From Streptosporangium lutulentum (GTDB lineage Bacteria > Actinomycetota > Actinomycetes > Streptosporangiales > Streptosporangiaceae), in the NCBI RefSeq assembly GCF_030811455.1, contig NZ_JAUSQU010000001.1, positions 4,092,001-4,156,000 of the forward strand: 64,000 nucleotides of DNA. The letters run 5' to 3'. A model generated the notes under the pieces. That model saw nothing but the letters and a program-made list of their open reading frames with translations. It was not told the DNA's origin and searched no databases. Below, one piece after another: positions 1 to 8,250 of this stretch; position 1 is the first letter of the stretch; each line of letters opens with the position of its first letter. A program made the translations under genes and the position numbers.

Positions 1-340
1 AGAAGACCAGGGACAGCAGCGAGGCGTCCATGAGTTCCAGCGCGGAGAAGTACAGGCCGGCCTGGGTGGCGTATCCGACGGCGCCCAGACCCAGGGCGGT
101 CACCAGCACCACCGGTGTGCTTCGTGTCGCCGCCGTCCGGTCGGGGATCATCGGGTCGCGGCGCAGACCCGGCCGCAGAAGCAGCAGCATCCCCAGCAGC
201 ACAGCGCCCAAGGCGAAGCGCACCAGCAGTAGCGCACCGGGCGAGACGCCTGCGGCGTACGCGAGTTTCCCGAAGATCGCCATGGCGCCGAAACACGCGG
301 CGGACAGAAGGCACAGAGCTGGACCCATGCCCTTCAGCAT
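1..340 (-). CDS. EamA/DMT-family transporter, N-terminal part (runs off window start)
   Basis: Reading the reverse strand from the ATG at 340 gives about 113 residues with no stop before the window edge. The protein opens MLKGMGPALCLLSAACFGAM and continues with hydrophobic stretches and short basic loops, as in the first three helices of EamA (drug/metabolite) exporters, an inner-membrane family of about 300 residues and ten helices. An in-frame GTG at 349 is an alternative start. It is divergent from the LysR gene at 402 with only about 60 bp between them, a common arrangement in which the LysR protein controls the exporter. The substrate cannot be told. The family call rests on sequence character and context only. 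Confidence 0.75.
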   Translation of the reverse strand, partial: MLKGMGPALCLLSAACFGAMAIFGKLAYAAGVSPGALLLVRFALGAVLLGMLLLLRPGLRRDPMIPDRTAATRSTPVVLVTALGLGAVGYATQAGLYFSALELMDASLLSLVF

Positions 341-401
341 CGAGGCCACAACACTTCGAGTCCAGTGACGATTCCTGGGTGTCATTCATTAGTATTTCCG
401 C

Positions 402-1340
402 ATGGTCACGTTGGATCTCCGCCGTCTTCGCCTGCTTCGCGAGCTCGAGGAACGCGGGACCCTGGGCGCGGTGGCCGCCGCCCTGGACTACAGCCCCTCC
501 TCTGTGTCGCAGCAATTGACCGTCCTGGAGAAGGAGGTCGGCGCACGCCTGCTGGAAAAAGCCGGGCGCGGGGTGCGGCTCACCGACGCCGGCCGACTGC
601 TCGCGCAGCACGCCGGCATCCTGCTGGCCGCAGCCGAGGCCGCAGCAGCGGATCTGGCCGCCCTGGGCGTTGAGGTGCGGGGCACCGTACGCGCCGGCGG
701 CCTGCAGTCGGCGACTCGCCGGCTGCTGGTTCCCGCGGTGGCACGCATGCTGGTCCAGCACCCCCAGGTACGCACCGAGGTCACCGAACTCGAACTCGAA
801 CAAGCCCTGCCCGAACTACGTCTCGGAACGATCGACCTGGTGATCAGCGACGAGTACGACGGCCACCCACGCCCCCGGCCGGCCGGACTACGATTCGCGC
901 TGCTGCACGAGGAACCGCTGAAGCTGGTCCTGCCGTCCGATCACCGGCTGGCCAGGCACGGAGGGCCGGTCGCCTTGTCCGAGCTTCAAGACGAGGTCTG
1001 GGTGGCCTCGGACCGGGGGACCGGCCATCACGACATGGTCGTGGGAAGCTGCCGGTCCATCGGCGGCTACGAACCCGACGTACGGCACCGATCCAGCGAC
1101 GCGGACGTCCAGCTCGAACTCGTCCGCGTCACCGGAGCCGTAGCTCTGCTGCCGGCCCTGACCCTGCCCACCGCAGCGGACCCGGCACTGGCGATCCGAG
1201 ACGTCGCCAAGCAACGGCTCGGACGGCGACTGGTCATCGTCCGTCGAGACGGCCCCTCAACCCCCGCGCTCACAGCCTTCCTGACTGTCGTGACCAGCCA
1301 GGCGCACCACCTCGACAACAAGGACGGCCGAAAGCGGTAG
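402..1340 (+). CDS. LysR-family transcriptional regulator
   Basis: This 312-residue protein has the usual LysR length and layout. An N-terminal winged helix-turn-helix (residues about 3-62, with LGAVAAALDYSPSSVSQQL in the recognition region) is followed by a substrate-binding domain of two lobes. LysR proteins bind their own divergent promoter and respond to a small ligand. The target here is probably the EamA exporter starting at 340. The ATG at 402 places the HTH at the extreme N-terminus as expected, although no good Shine-Dalgarno sequence is visible. The C-terminal tail is basic and poorly conserved. The inducing ligand is unknown. Confidence 0.9.
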   Translation: MVTLDLRRLRLLRELEERGTLGAVAAALDYSPSSVSQQLTVLEKEVGARLLEKAGRGVRLTDAGRLLAQHAGILLAAAEAAAADLAALGVEVRGTVRAGGLQSATRRLLVPAVARMLVQHPQVRTEVTELELEQALPELRLGTIDLVISDEYDGHPRPRPAGLRFALLHEEPLKLVLPSDHRLARHGGPVALSELQDEVWVASDRGTGHHDMVVGSCRSIGGYEPDVRHRSSDADVQLELVRVTGAVALLPALTLPTAADPALAIRDVAKQRLGRRLVIVRRDGPSTPALTAFLTVVTSQAHHLDNKDGRKR

Positions 1341-1351
1341 GCAGATGTAAT

Positions 1352-1377
1352 GCGGCCGTCGAGGCGCCATCGGCCGC
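1352..1377 (+). terminator. Candidate terminator after LysR gene
   Basis: Twelve bases after the LysR stop, GCGGCCG (1352-1358) pairs with CGGCCGC (1371-1377) across a 12-base loop. There is no U-tract, as is common for actinobacterial terminators. Confidence 0.4.
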
Positions 1378-1411
1378 CTTGGCAGAGAGCCGGTGAGCGA
1401 CAACGGTGAAA

Positions 1412-1884
1412 GGTCCGCACGATCAACTGCCACCACGACTTCACCCAGCAGGAGAACCACCACGGCAAGAACCTGTGGATCACCCGCAAGGGAGCCATCA
1501 AGGCCGACACCGGCGACGAGGGCGTGATCCCCGGCTCCATGGGCACCCGCTCCTACATCGTGCGCGGCCTCGGCAACCCCGCTTCCTACACCTCCTGCTC
1601 ACACGGCGCAGGCCGCCGCATGTCACGCGGCCAGGTACGCCGCTCCCTCTCCCCCGAGTCACTGACCCAGGCCATGAAAGGCCGGACCTGGAACGCCAAC
1701 CGCGCCGCCGCACTGGTCGACGAACACCCCAAGGCGTACAAGTCCATCGACCAGGTCATGGCGGACCAGAAGGACCTGGTCACGATCCAGCACACCCTCC
1801 GCCAGATCTTCAACTACAAGGGCTGACCCCGTAGACCACGCGCCTCGTCGCCAACCACAGGCGGCGAAGCTCCGCGTTTGCCGA
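1412..1884 (+). repeat. 473-bp direct repeat, left copy (rtcB 3' end)
   Basis: This segment is identical to 14317-14789 except for two bases (1437 G for A, and one T for C in the later coding part). It covers the last 414 bp of the rtcB coding frame, the stop codon and 58 bp beyond it. Similarity drops abruptly on both sides. It is the truncated copy; the right copy is part of an intact rtcB gene. Confidence 0.95.
1413..1826 (+). pseudogene. rtcB 3' fragment (RNA ligase, truncated copy)
   Basis: In frame, this reads as the last 137 residues of RtcB and ends with the same QIFNYKG terminus as the intact gene at 13577-14731. It keeps the SHGAGR motif that holds the guanylylated histidine, but it lacks the N-terminal two thirds including the metal-binding GVDIGCGM region, so it cannot be an active ligase. 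It differs from the intact copy by one Asn-to-Asp and one Ala-to-Val change. The nearest internal ATG (1524) would give only 100 residues. It should be regarded as a duplication scar. Confidence 0.9.
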
Positions 1885-1902
1885 CTCCCGAGCCGGCACC
1901 CA

Positions 1903-4646
1903 CTAAGGCCCCACGGCTATCTTCCGGGCTCCAAGCGGCCCGAAGTCATAGATCGTGTTGTTCACCTGCAGTCCGTCGATCGCGCCGATGAAGGCGGTGT
2001 CCATGCTGAAACCAAGACTCAGTGTGATCACCGCATCCGGCATCGCGGCCTTGAGTTCGTCGAACGAACACGGAGAAGCCAAAGTGCAGTTGATCAAGAT
2101 GCCCGTCGCCCCAGTGGCATACCACTGGCTGCCGGCTGCGCCGGCGTCGTATTGCTGCCAAGTATTGGGCAGCCGGGGGTCGGGAGTCGACGGGCTGACA
2201 GAGGTGTCAGGCAGATAGATCACGGTCGCGTAGCTCGCCGAGCCCACGTTGGGATCAACCTCTATGCTCAGTCTCGGCACGGAGACCGCCTCCGAAGAGT
2301 TGGTGCCCGCGAACGCCCAATATTTCAGCGTGATGAGATCACTGATCGACAACTCCGCGAAGTCCGTCTCGTTGCCGAAAGTGATCTTGTCTGGGCTGTC
2401 GCCAACGATGATTCCCAAGCTGCCGACGCCATAGGGCGGCGGTACGGTGGCCGCGGAGCTACTGGCAGGGTCTCGGCCATACGGGCCAACACGGTAGACG
2501 GCACTCGGCCCACTCTCTGATTCGCGGCCGATGACGCCCCACCTGTCGGTGCAACAGATGGCCGACCCAGGAGGTCCTTGAGGTCCCGTCTCTCCCTGCG
2601 GTCCTGCCGGTCCTTCCGGTCCGGTCGCGCCGGCCGCGCCGGTCGCACCCACCGGTCCTGCCGGTCCCGTCTCCCCCTGCGGTCCTGCCGGTCCCGTCTC
2701 CCCCTGCGGTCCTGCCGGTCCCGTCTCCCCCTGCGGTCCTGCCGGTCCCGTCGCGCCTTCCGGTCCTTCCGGTCCGGTCGCGCCAGCCGCGCCGGTCGCA
2801 CCCACCGGTCCTGCCGGTCCTGCCGGTCCCGCCGATCCTTCCGGTCCTGCCGGTCCTTCCGGTCCGGTCGCGCCGGCCGCGCCGGTCGCACCCACCGGTC
2901 CTGCCGGTCCCGTCTCCCCCTGCGGTCCTGCCGGTCCTGCCGGTCCCGCCGATCCTTCCGGTCCTGCCGGTCCTTCCGGTCCGGTCGCGCCGGCCGCGCC
3001 GGTCGCACCCACCGGTCCTGCCGGTCCCGTCTCCCCCTGCGGTCCTGCCGGTCCCGTCTCCCCCTGCGGTCCTGCCGGTCCCGTCTCCCCCTGCGGTCCT
3101 GCCGGTCCCGCCGGTCCCGCCGATCCTGCCGGTCCTTCCGGTCCGGTCGCGCCAGCCGCGCCGGTCGCACCCACCGGTCCTGCCGGTCCTGCCGGTCCCG
3201 TCTCCCCCTGCGGTCCTGCCGGTCCTGCCGGTCCCGCCGATCCTTCCGGTCCTGCCGGTCCTTCCGGTCCGGCCGCGCCGACCGCGCCGGTCGCACCCAC
3301 CGGTCCTGCCGGTCCCGTCTCCCCCTGCGGTCCTGCCGGTCCCGTCTCCCCCTGCGGTCCTGCCGGTCCCGTCTCCCCCTGCGGTCCTGCCGGTCCTTCC
3401 GGTCCCGTCGCGCCTTGCGGTCCTTCCGGTCCTTCCGGTCCCGTCTCCCCCTGCAGTCCTGCCGGTCCCGTCGCGCCTTGCGGTCCTTCCGGTCCTTCCG
3501 GTCCTTGCGGTCCTGCCGGTCCCGCCGATCCTTGCGGTCCTTCCGGTCCTTCCGGTCCTTCCGGTCCTGCCGGTCCTGCCGGTCCCGCCGGTCCTTCTGC
3601 ACCAGGGCCGCCGGTCGCGCCGGTCGCACCCACCGGTCCTGCCGGTCCCGCCGATCCTTGCGGTCCTGCCGGTCCCGCCGATCCTTGCGGTCCTTCCGGT
3701 CCCGCCGGTCCTTGCGGTCCTTGCGGTCCTTCCGGTCCTGCCGGTCCTTCCGGTCCTGCCGGTCCTTCCGGTCCGGCCGCGCCGACCGCGCCGGTCGCAC
3801 CCACCGGTCCCGCCGGTCCTGCCGGTCCCGTCTCCCCCTGCAGTCCTGCCGGTCCCGTCGCGCCTGCCGGTCCTTCTGCACCAGGGCCGCCGGTCGCGCC
3901 GGTCGCACCCACCGGTCCTGCCGGTCCCGTCTCTCCCTGCGGTCCTGCCGGTCCCGTCGCGCCTTCCGGTCCTTCCGGTCCTTCCGGTCCGGCCGCGCCA
4001 GCCGCGCCGGTCGCACCCACCGGTCCTGCCGGTCCCGTCGCGCCTTCCGGTCCTTCCGGTCCGGCCGCGCCAGCCGCGCCGGTCGCACCCACCGGTCCTG
4101 CCGGTCCCGCCGCTCCTTCCGGTCCTGCTGGTCCTTCCGGTCCGGCCGCGCCGACCGCGCCGGTCGCACCCACCGGTCCTGCCGGTCCCGTCTCTCCCTG
4201 CGGTCCTGCCGGTCCCGTCGCGCCGGTCGCACCCACCGGTCCTGCCGGTCCCGCCGATCCTTGCGGTCCTTCCGGTCCCGCCGGTCCTTGCGGTCCTTCC
4301 GGTCCTGCCGGTCCTTCCGGTCCGGCCGCGCCGACCGCGCCGGTCGCACCCACCGGTCCCGCCGGTCCTGCCGGTCCCGTCTCCCCCTGCAGTCCTGCCG
4401 GTCCCGTCGCGCCTGCCGGTCCTGCCGGTCCTTCTGCACCAGGGCCGCCGGTCGCGCCGGTCGCACCCACCGGTCCTGCCGGTCCTGCCGGTCCCGCCGG
4501 TCCTTCCGGTCCGGTCGCGCCGGCCGCGCCGGTCGCACCCACCGGTCCTGCCGGTCCTGCCGGTCCCGCCGATCCTTCCGGTCCGGTCGCGCCGGCCGCG
4601 CCGGTCGCACCCACCGGTCCTGCCGGTCCTTCTGCACCAGGGTCAC
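1903..4646 (-). pseudogene. Collagen-like secreted protein, 3' portion (split by IS3 element)
   Basis: This is the downstream part of a large collagen-like gene read on the reverse strand. It holds about 230 uninterrupted Gly-X-Y triplets built from units such as [23 protein letters not shown] and GPEGPEG. About 220 residues of non-collagen sequence follow, starting at [10 protein letters not shown] and ending ARKIAVGP. That C-terminal domain is rich in Ser, Thr and hydrophobics and looks like a beta-rich globular head; I do not recognise its family. The nucleotide repeats are nearly identical, so the tract is recent and length-variable. The first part of the gene lies at 5963-6437. The two parts join in frame when 4647-5962 is removed. 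An open frame begins in the IS end at 4689 ([11 protein letters not shown]), but the product would lack a signal peptide. Confidence 0.9.
4644..4646. repeat. Target-site duplication of IS3 element, left copy (CAC)
   Basis: CAC at 4644-4646 is repeated at 5960-5962, directly outside the terminal inverted repeats. Three bases is a normal duplication size for IS3-family elements. Confidence 0.85.
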
Positions 4647-4716
4647 GGGCCTTCACCCCGAGGTGTGGACATCTTGAGTGCCAGATCATAGAGATCTGGA
4701 GACCAAGGAGTTCCTC

Positions 4717-5040
4717 GTGGCCATGAAGGCCTACTCAGTTGAGTTCAAGACAGACGCCGTCGCGTTGTATCTGTCGGACCCGTCGCGGACGTACGCGTCG
4801 GTGGCCAAGGACCTGGGCGTCAACCGTGAGACGTTGCGCCTGTGGGTGCACCAGGCGCGGTCTGCCGGCACTGCTCCGAAGACGGGCTCGGTGAAGAGGC
4901 CGCCGACGGGATTGGTAACCTCCGGCAACGTGCTGGAAGAGGAGAACAAGCAGTTGCGGGCCCGGATCCGGGAACTGGAGCTGGAGCGCGAGATTTTGCG
5001 GCGGGCGGCCAAGTATTTCGCCGGGGAGACGAACTGGTGA
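4717..5040 (+). CDS. IS3-family transposase OrfA
   Basis: A 107-residue protein with an N-terminal helix-turn-helix ([16 protein letters not shown] then [16 protein letters not shown]) and a C-terminal leucine-zipper-like coiled coil ([20 protein letters not shown]). It recognises the element ends and is part of the transposase. The GTG at 4717 is chosen because AAGGAG at 4705-4710 is correctly spaced; the ATG at 4723 is the alternative. The stop overlaps the orfB start by 3 bp. Confidence 0.9.
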   Translation: MAMKAYSVEFKTDAVALYLSDPSRTYASVAKDLGVNRETLRLWVHQARSAGTAPKTGSVKRPPTGLVTSGNVLEEENKQLRARIRELELEREILRRAAKYFAGETNW

Positions 5041-5927
5041 GTCGCTTCCAGTTCGTTGCCGATCACCGTGACGCCTTCGGGGTGAAGCGACTGTGCCGAG
5101 TGCTGGAGGTCTCCCGGTCGGGGTTCTATCGGTGGGTGGCCGCCACACCGGCGAGGGCGGTGCGGACGGCGGCCGACGCTGCGCTCGCGGCGGAGATCAG
5201 GCAGATCCACGCCGACTTCGATGGCACCTACGGCAGCCCGCGGGTGACTGCCGAGCTGCGCGATGCGGGCCGGCGGGTCAATCACAAGCGGGTGGCGCGG
5301 ATCATGCGGGTCTTCGGCATCGTCGGGCTGCATCTGCGTAAGAGGGTCCGCACCACGGTGCCCGAGCCCTCCCATCAGAAGATGCCCGACCTGATCAAGC
5401 GGGACTTCACCGCGGCCGCGCCGAACCAGCGGTACGTGGGCGACATCACCTATCTGCCCGTCGGTGAGGGACAGTTCTTGTATCTCGCGACGGTGCTGGA
5501 CCTGCATTCACGTCGCCTGGCTGGTTGGTCGATCGCCGATCACATGCGCACCGAGCTGGTGACCGACGCGCTGCGGGCAGCCGCCGCCACGCGGGGTGGT
5601 GACCTGGCCGGGGCGGTCTTTCACTCCGATCACGGGGCGCAATACACCTCCGCCGACTTCGCCGCCGTGTGCAAGGAGTTCGGTGTTCGCCAGTCGATGG
5701 GCGCCGTCGGGACAAGCGCGGACAACGCTGCCGCCGAGGCGTTCAACGCCACTCTCAAACGCGAGACGCTGCAGGGCGCCAAACGCTGGTCCTCGGCCCG
5801 CCAGGCTCGCCTGGAGGTCTTCAAGTGGATCACTCGCTACAACACCCGAAGGAGGCACTCCAGCCTGAACTACCTCAGCCCGATCACCTACGAGCAGCGG
5901 TCCGATAGGGTCCTGCTCGCCGCATGA
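5037..5927 (+). CDS. IS3-family transposase OrfB (DDE integrase)
   Basis: This 296-residue protein has an N-terminal HTH_21 segment (YGSPRVTAELRDAGRRVNHK) and an rve integrase core. The catalytic acidic residues are visible in VGDITYL, HSDHGAQY and NAAAEAFNATLKRE. It ends with the family signature YNTRRRHSSLNYLSP. It lies in the -1 frame relative to orfA and overlaps its end (GTGA at 5037-5040). It is therefore made either as an OrfAB fusion by frameshifting, as usual in this family, or by translational coupling. I see no A6G slippery site, which leaves coupling plausible. Confidence 0.93.
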   Translation: MSRFQFVADHRDAFGVKRLCRVLEVSRSGFYRWVAATPARAVRTAADAALAAEIRQIHADFDGTYGSPRVTAELRDAGRRVNHKRVARIMRVFGIVGLHLRKRVRTTVPEPSHQKMPDLIKRDFTAAAPNQRYVGDITYLPVGEGQFLYLATVLDLHSRRLAGWSIADHMRTELVTDALRAAAATRGGDLAGAVFHSDHGAQYTSADFAAVCKEFGVRQSMGAVGTSADNAAAEAFNATLKRETLQGAKRWSSARQARLEVFKWITRYNTRRRHSSLNYLSPITYEQRSDRVLLAA

Positions 5928-5959
5928 CAGCTGGTGTCCACATTTTGGGGCCAAGGCCC

Positions 5960-5962
5960 CAC
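5960..5962. repeat. Target-site duplication of IS3 element, right copy (CAC)
   Basis: This is the second copy of the CAC at 4644-4646, immediately outside the right inverted repeat that ends at 5959. Confidence 0.85.
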
Positions 5963-6437
5963 CGGCCGTGCCCTGCGGTCCTGCCGGTCCCGTCGCGCCT
6001 TCCGGTCCTGCCGGTCCTGCCGGTCCTGGCGTACCAGTTTCACCTACGGGGCCTTCTGGGCCCTGAGGGCCATGTAAGCCGGTTCGACCCGTCGCGCCCT
6101 TCGGTCCTTTCCTGCCTTTCGGTCCGCGCGGACCACGCAGGCATACGCAAACCTCGTTCCTGCACCTACATGGCTTGCAGCACCTCTTCCGGCAATGCCC
6201 CCCCGCATAGACGTGCGGCTTTCGGGAGACGGCAACAGGAGGGCAAGCCAGAACCGACTTACTCTCCTTAACTTGTGCGATCAAGCGAACGCTGCTCAGC
6301 TTTTGCTTGGGGACGATTGCCTGCACTTGGAATGATATGGATAAAAAAACACCGATCAGAATCACCGTAACGCCTCGATTTTGAGCGCGTCTGCTGGACC
6401 ATGGGATCACAATGCGCCTGCTATCGATGGAATTCAT
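5963..6437 (-). pseudogene. Collagen-like secreted protein, 5' portion (split by IS3 element)
   Basis: This is the N-terminal part of the collagen-like gene. From the ATG at 6437 the protein has a basic start, a hydrophobic signal segment (VTVILIGVFLSISFQVQA), a short linker and a strikingly Cys-rich basic motif (HCRKRCCKPCRCRNEVCVCL). About 19 Gly-X-Y triplets follow, beginning GPRGPKGRKG. Joined to 4646-1903 it gives 1072 residues with about 250 triplets and no break in the Gly register. An in-frame ATG at 6485 would add 16 residues; no Shine-Dalgarno sequence decides between them. Cysteines flank the triple-helix region at both ends and could lock trimers through disulfides. With the IS in place this half reads into the element and ends at 5508. 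Confidence 0.85.
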
Positions 6438-6705
6438 ATCATTCCGTGTCATTCGGGGTCTTGAGGAGGGGCCTCTACGACGCATGGATAGTGATCATGG
6501 GATACCCGATGAATACCCTTAAATGCATCCCCCCGACCACCAAACCGTAAATTGAGAATATGGTGACAGGAAAGCGGCAGAGGAAAGCCTGTCGAGGTTT
6601 ATATTCATGCACATAAGGACTTTATGTTGCGATCTTTGGCCTGTATGTCATTGAATTCGCAGTGAAGGCGTTTGGTGCATTTTGCGGGGGAAGGTGGGGG
6701 AACCC
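6438..6705. other. AT-rich leader between two secreted-protein genes
   Basis: This non-coding stretch is clearly more AT-rich than its surroundings. It contains A/T runs near 6545-6625 and should hold the promoter of the collagen-like gene and the 3' flank of nothing else on the plus strand. I cannot identify a specific promoter or operator. Confidence 0.5.
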
Positions 6706-7887
6706 CTAGAGCTCGTCGGCGGCCATTGCGTTCACAGAGGATTGGCGTGGCGGGCAGGTCATACGCCCCGCTGTCGTGGACGGCAGATTGACTTGAGGCT
6801 CGCTGCCACACGTTGGCCCGCATTCCTCTAGCAGGCAGAAGCCCTGGGAGTCGACGGCCTGGATGAAGGCCGGTGACGTGCCGCCGTCCAGTTCGGTCGT
6901 GCCGGGGAAAACGGCGACGATCTCATGTACGCCTTCGGAGAGGGGAGCGACGGTCAATTCGGCGTGGCCTGTGCCATCGAGCTGGGCTGTGCCCAGGCTC
7001 ACTCCGTCGCTGAAGAATTCGACCGGGCCGGTGGGAACGATCCCGCTCGGAGATCTCACCGTCGCGGTGAAGGTGATCGGGCTTTGCTGGCTGATGGCGC
7101 ACGACGAGTTCACCGCGGTGGTGGTGGACCTGTCGGGAGGACCCGCGCAGGTAGACAGGATGATGGTGTTCGTGTCCAGCGTGACGGTGCCATTGTGAGC
7201 CAGGGTTCGACCGTCCACGGTCACGCCGCTGCCCACCGTGATCGAGGTCAGCGCGAGAACGTCGCCGGCGAAGTCGGTAGTGGCTCCGAGCGTGGCCGAG
7301 CTGCCTACCTGCCAGAAGACGTTGCATGCCTGTGCCCCCCCGGTGAGGGTCACCGTGCTGGCGGCCGCGGCGATGAGGGTGGAGGCGGTCTGGAAGATGA
7401 AGACCGCGGTGGGGTCACCCTGGGCGTCGAGTGTCAGATTTCCTGTGATCTGGAATGTGCCCGCGGCGGAATTGTAGACGCCGGGAGTCACGGTGGTTCC
7501 ACCCAGCTGTGTCGGGATGGTGGCGTCAGGAGTGCGAGAGGCAGCGTCGTTGTAGGCGGCGAGCAGATCCGCCTGAGCCTGTGCGGCGGTGGCGTCGGCG
7601 GCGTGGAGGGTCCCGATCAAGGTGCCGGGCGGGAAGCCGGTCACCACGGAGCCCGGGCTGGTCCCCAGATCTCCGGTGACGATGGTGGGGCCGGTATTCA
7701 TGACAGAGGCCCCGCCCAGGACTGCGAATTTCGCAGCCGTGCCCAGCGCGACCGGTGCCGCCAATGCGTTCGCGGCACAAGGTGTCGCAGCGATGCTTCC
7801 TGTCGCGATCAGGACCGCGAGGACCCATGCCGGCAAGGAGCGAACGATGCTTTGTGATACAAGACGGGGGCCACCGGCGTCTGTCAT
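6706..7887 (-). CDS. Secreted DUF3494 (ice-binding-like) protein with Ig-like domain
   Basis: The 393-residue protein starts with a signal peptide (LPAWVLAVLIATGSIAATPC). A DUF3494 beta-solenoid domain occupies residues about 45-250 (LGTAAKFAVLGGASVMNTGP, TIVTGDLGTSPGS, NLTLDAQGDPTAVFIFQ, CNVFWQVGSSATLG). A bacterial Ig-like domain follows (about 255-345, ITFTATVRSPSGIVPTGPVE), and then a short Cys-containing tail. DUF3494 includes ice-binding proteins but also many adhesins in mesophiles, so a surface-adhesive role is as likely as ice binding. No LPXTG or other anchor is seen. The ATG at 7887 is preferred over the TTG at 7890. It faces the same way as the collagen-like gene and shares an AT-rich upstream region. 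Confidence 0.88.
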   Translation of the reverse strand: MTDAGGPRLVSQSIVRSLPAWVLAVLIATGSIAATPCAANALAAPVALGTAAKFAVLGGASVMNTGPTIVTGDLGTSPGSVVTGFPPGTLIGTLHAADATAAQAQADLLAAYNDAASRTPDATIPTQLGGTTVTPGVYNSAAGTFQITGNLTLDAQGDPTAVFIFQTASTLIAAAASTVTLTGGAQACNVFWQVGSSATLGATTDFAGDVLALTSITVGSGVTVDGRTLAHNGTVTLDTNTIILSTCAGPPDRSTTTAVNSSCAISQQSPITFTATVRSPSGIVPTGPVEFFSDGVSLGTAQLDGTGHAELTVAPLSEGVHEIVAVFPGTTELDGGTSPAFIQAVDSQGFCLLEECGPTCGSEPQVNLPSTTAGRMTCPPRQSSVNAMAADEL

Positions 7888-8250
7888 CAAACTGCTCTTT
7901 TCCTTTAGTGCGACTCAGTCCAGGCGCATTACCGATGACGCGTCATATCCTCCAACTTACTAATCGGCAGTTTGGTTCCTTGTCATCCGACATGCGGAAG
8001 AAAAATGCCGGGTGTCATTTCTGGGCAAAAGATGGGATCGCCATGGTGTCCGATAGTGCTTTTAATCATTCAGACGCTGAATGGCACTCATTTCCCGACA
8101 TTTCGATATTAACAATTCAATATCCTCCAGAGGTGAGAGTCGACTGCCAGGCGATCGCCCATCCTGCACATGGAACCGCGCCAAGAGGCGAGGAGGCGTC
8201 GCACCTTAGCCTCGATCTTTCGTGATTTTTGTGTGATGGGTCTGTCGATC
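7888..8250. other. Gene-free AT-rich region upstream of the DUF3494 gene
   Basis: About 360 bp without a credible gene and of lower GC than the flanks. It must hold the promoter of the DUF3494 gene on the reverse strand. No recognisable operator was found. Confidence 0.5.

Larger units (their letters stand above)
4647..5959 (+). mobile_element. IS3-family insertion sequence, complete, 1313 bp
   Basis: The ends are imperfect inverted repeats. The left end starts GGGCCTTCACCCC and the right end, read inwards, starts GGGCCTTGGCCCC; both then carry TGTGGACA, about 20 of 25 positions matching. Inside are orfA (HTH) and orfB (DDE integrase) in overlapping frames. The flanking CAC duplication and the perfect restoration of the collagen frame on removal fix the boundaries to the base. 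Both transposase frames are open, so the element looks intact and recently inserted. Confidence 0.93.

Noticed and set aside
2578-4677. Large open frame on the plus strand (699 residues, Arg-Ser-Cys rich) and a second one on the minus strand opposite the collagen-like gene
   Set aside because: Both are products of the 9-bp-periodic GC-rich repeats that encode Gly-X-Y. They lack any start context and the real frame has signal peptide, collagen and head in one reading.
1903-4689. Treating the 928-residue frame as an intact collagen-like gene
   Set aside because: Its first 15 residues are encoded by the IS3 end; signal peptide and start lie beyond the insertion at 5963-6437.
4661-5948. Placing the IS3 ends at TGTGGACA (shorter element)
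   Set aside because: The GGGCCTT and CCCC similarity continues outward on both sides, and only the 4647-5959 boundaries give a duplication whose removal restores the Gly-X-Y frame.
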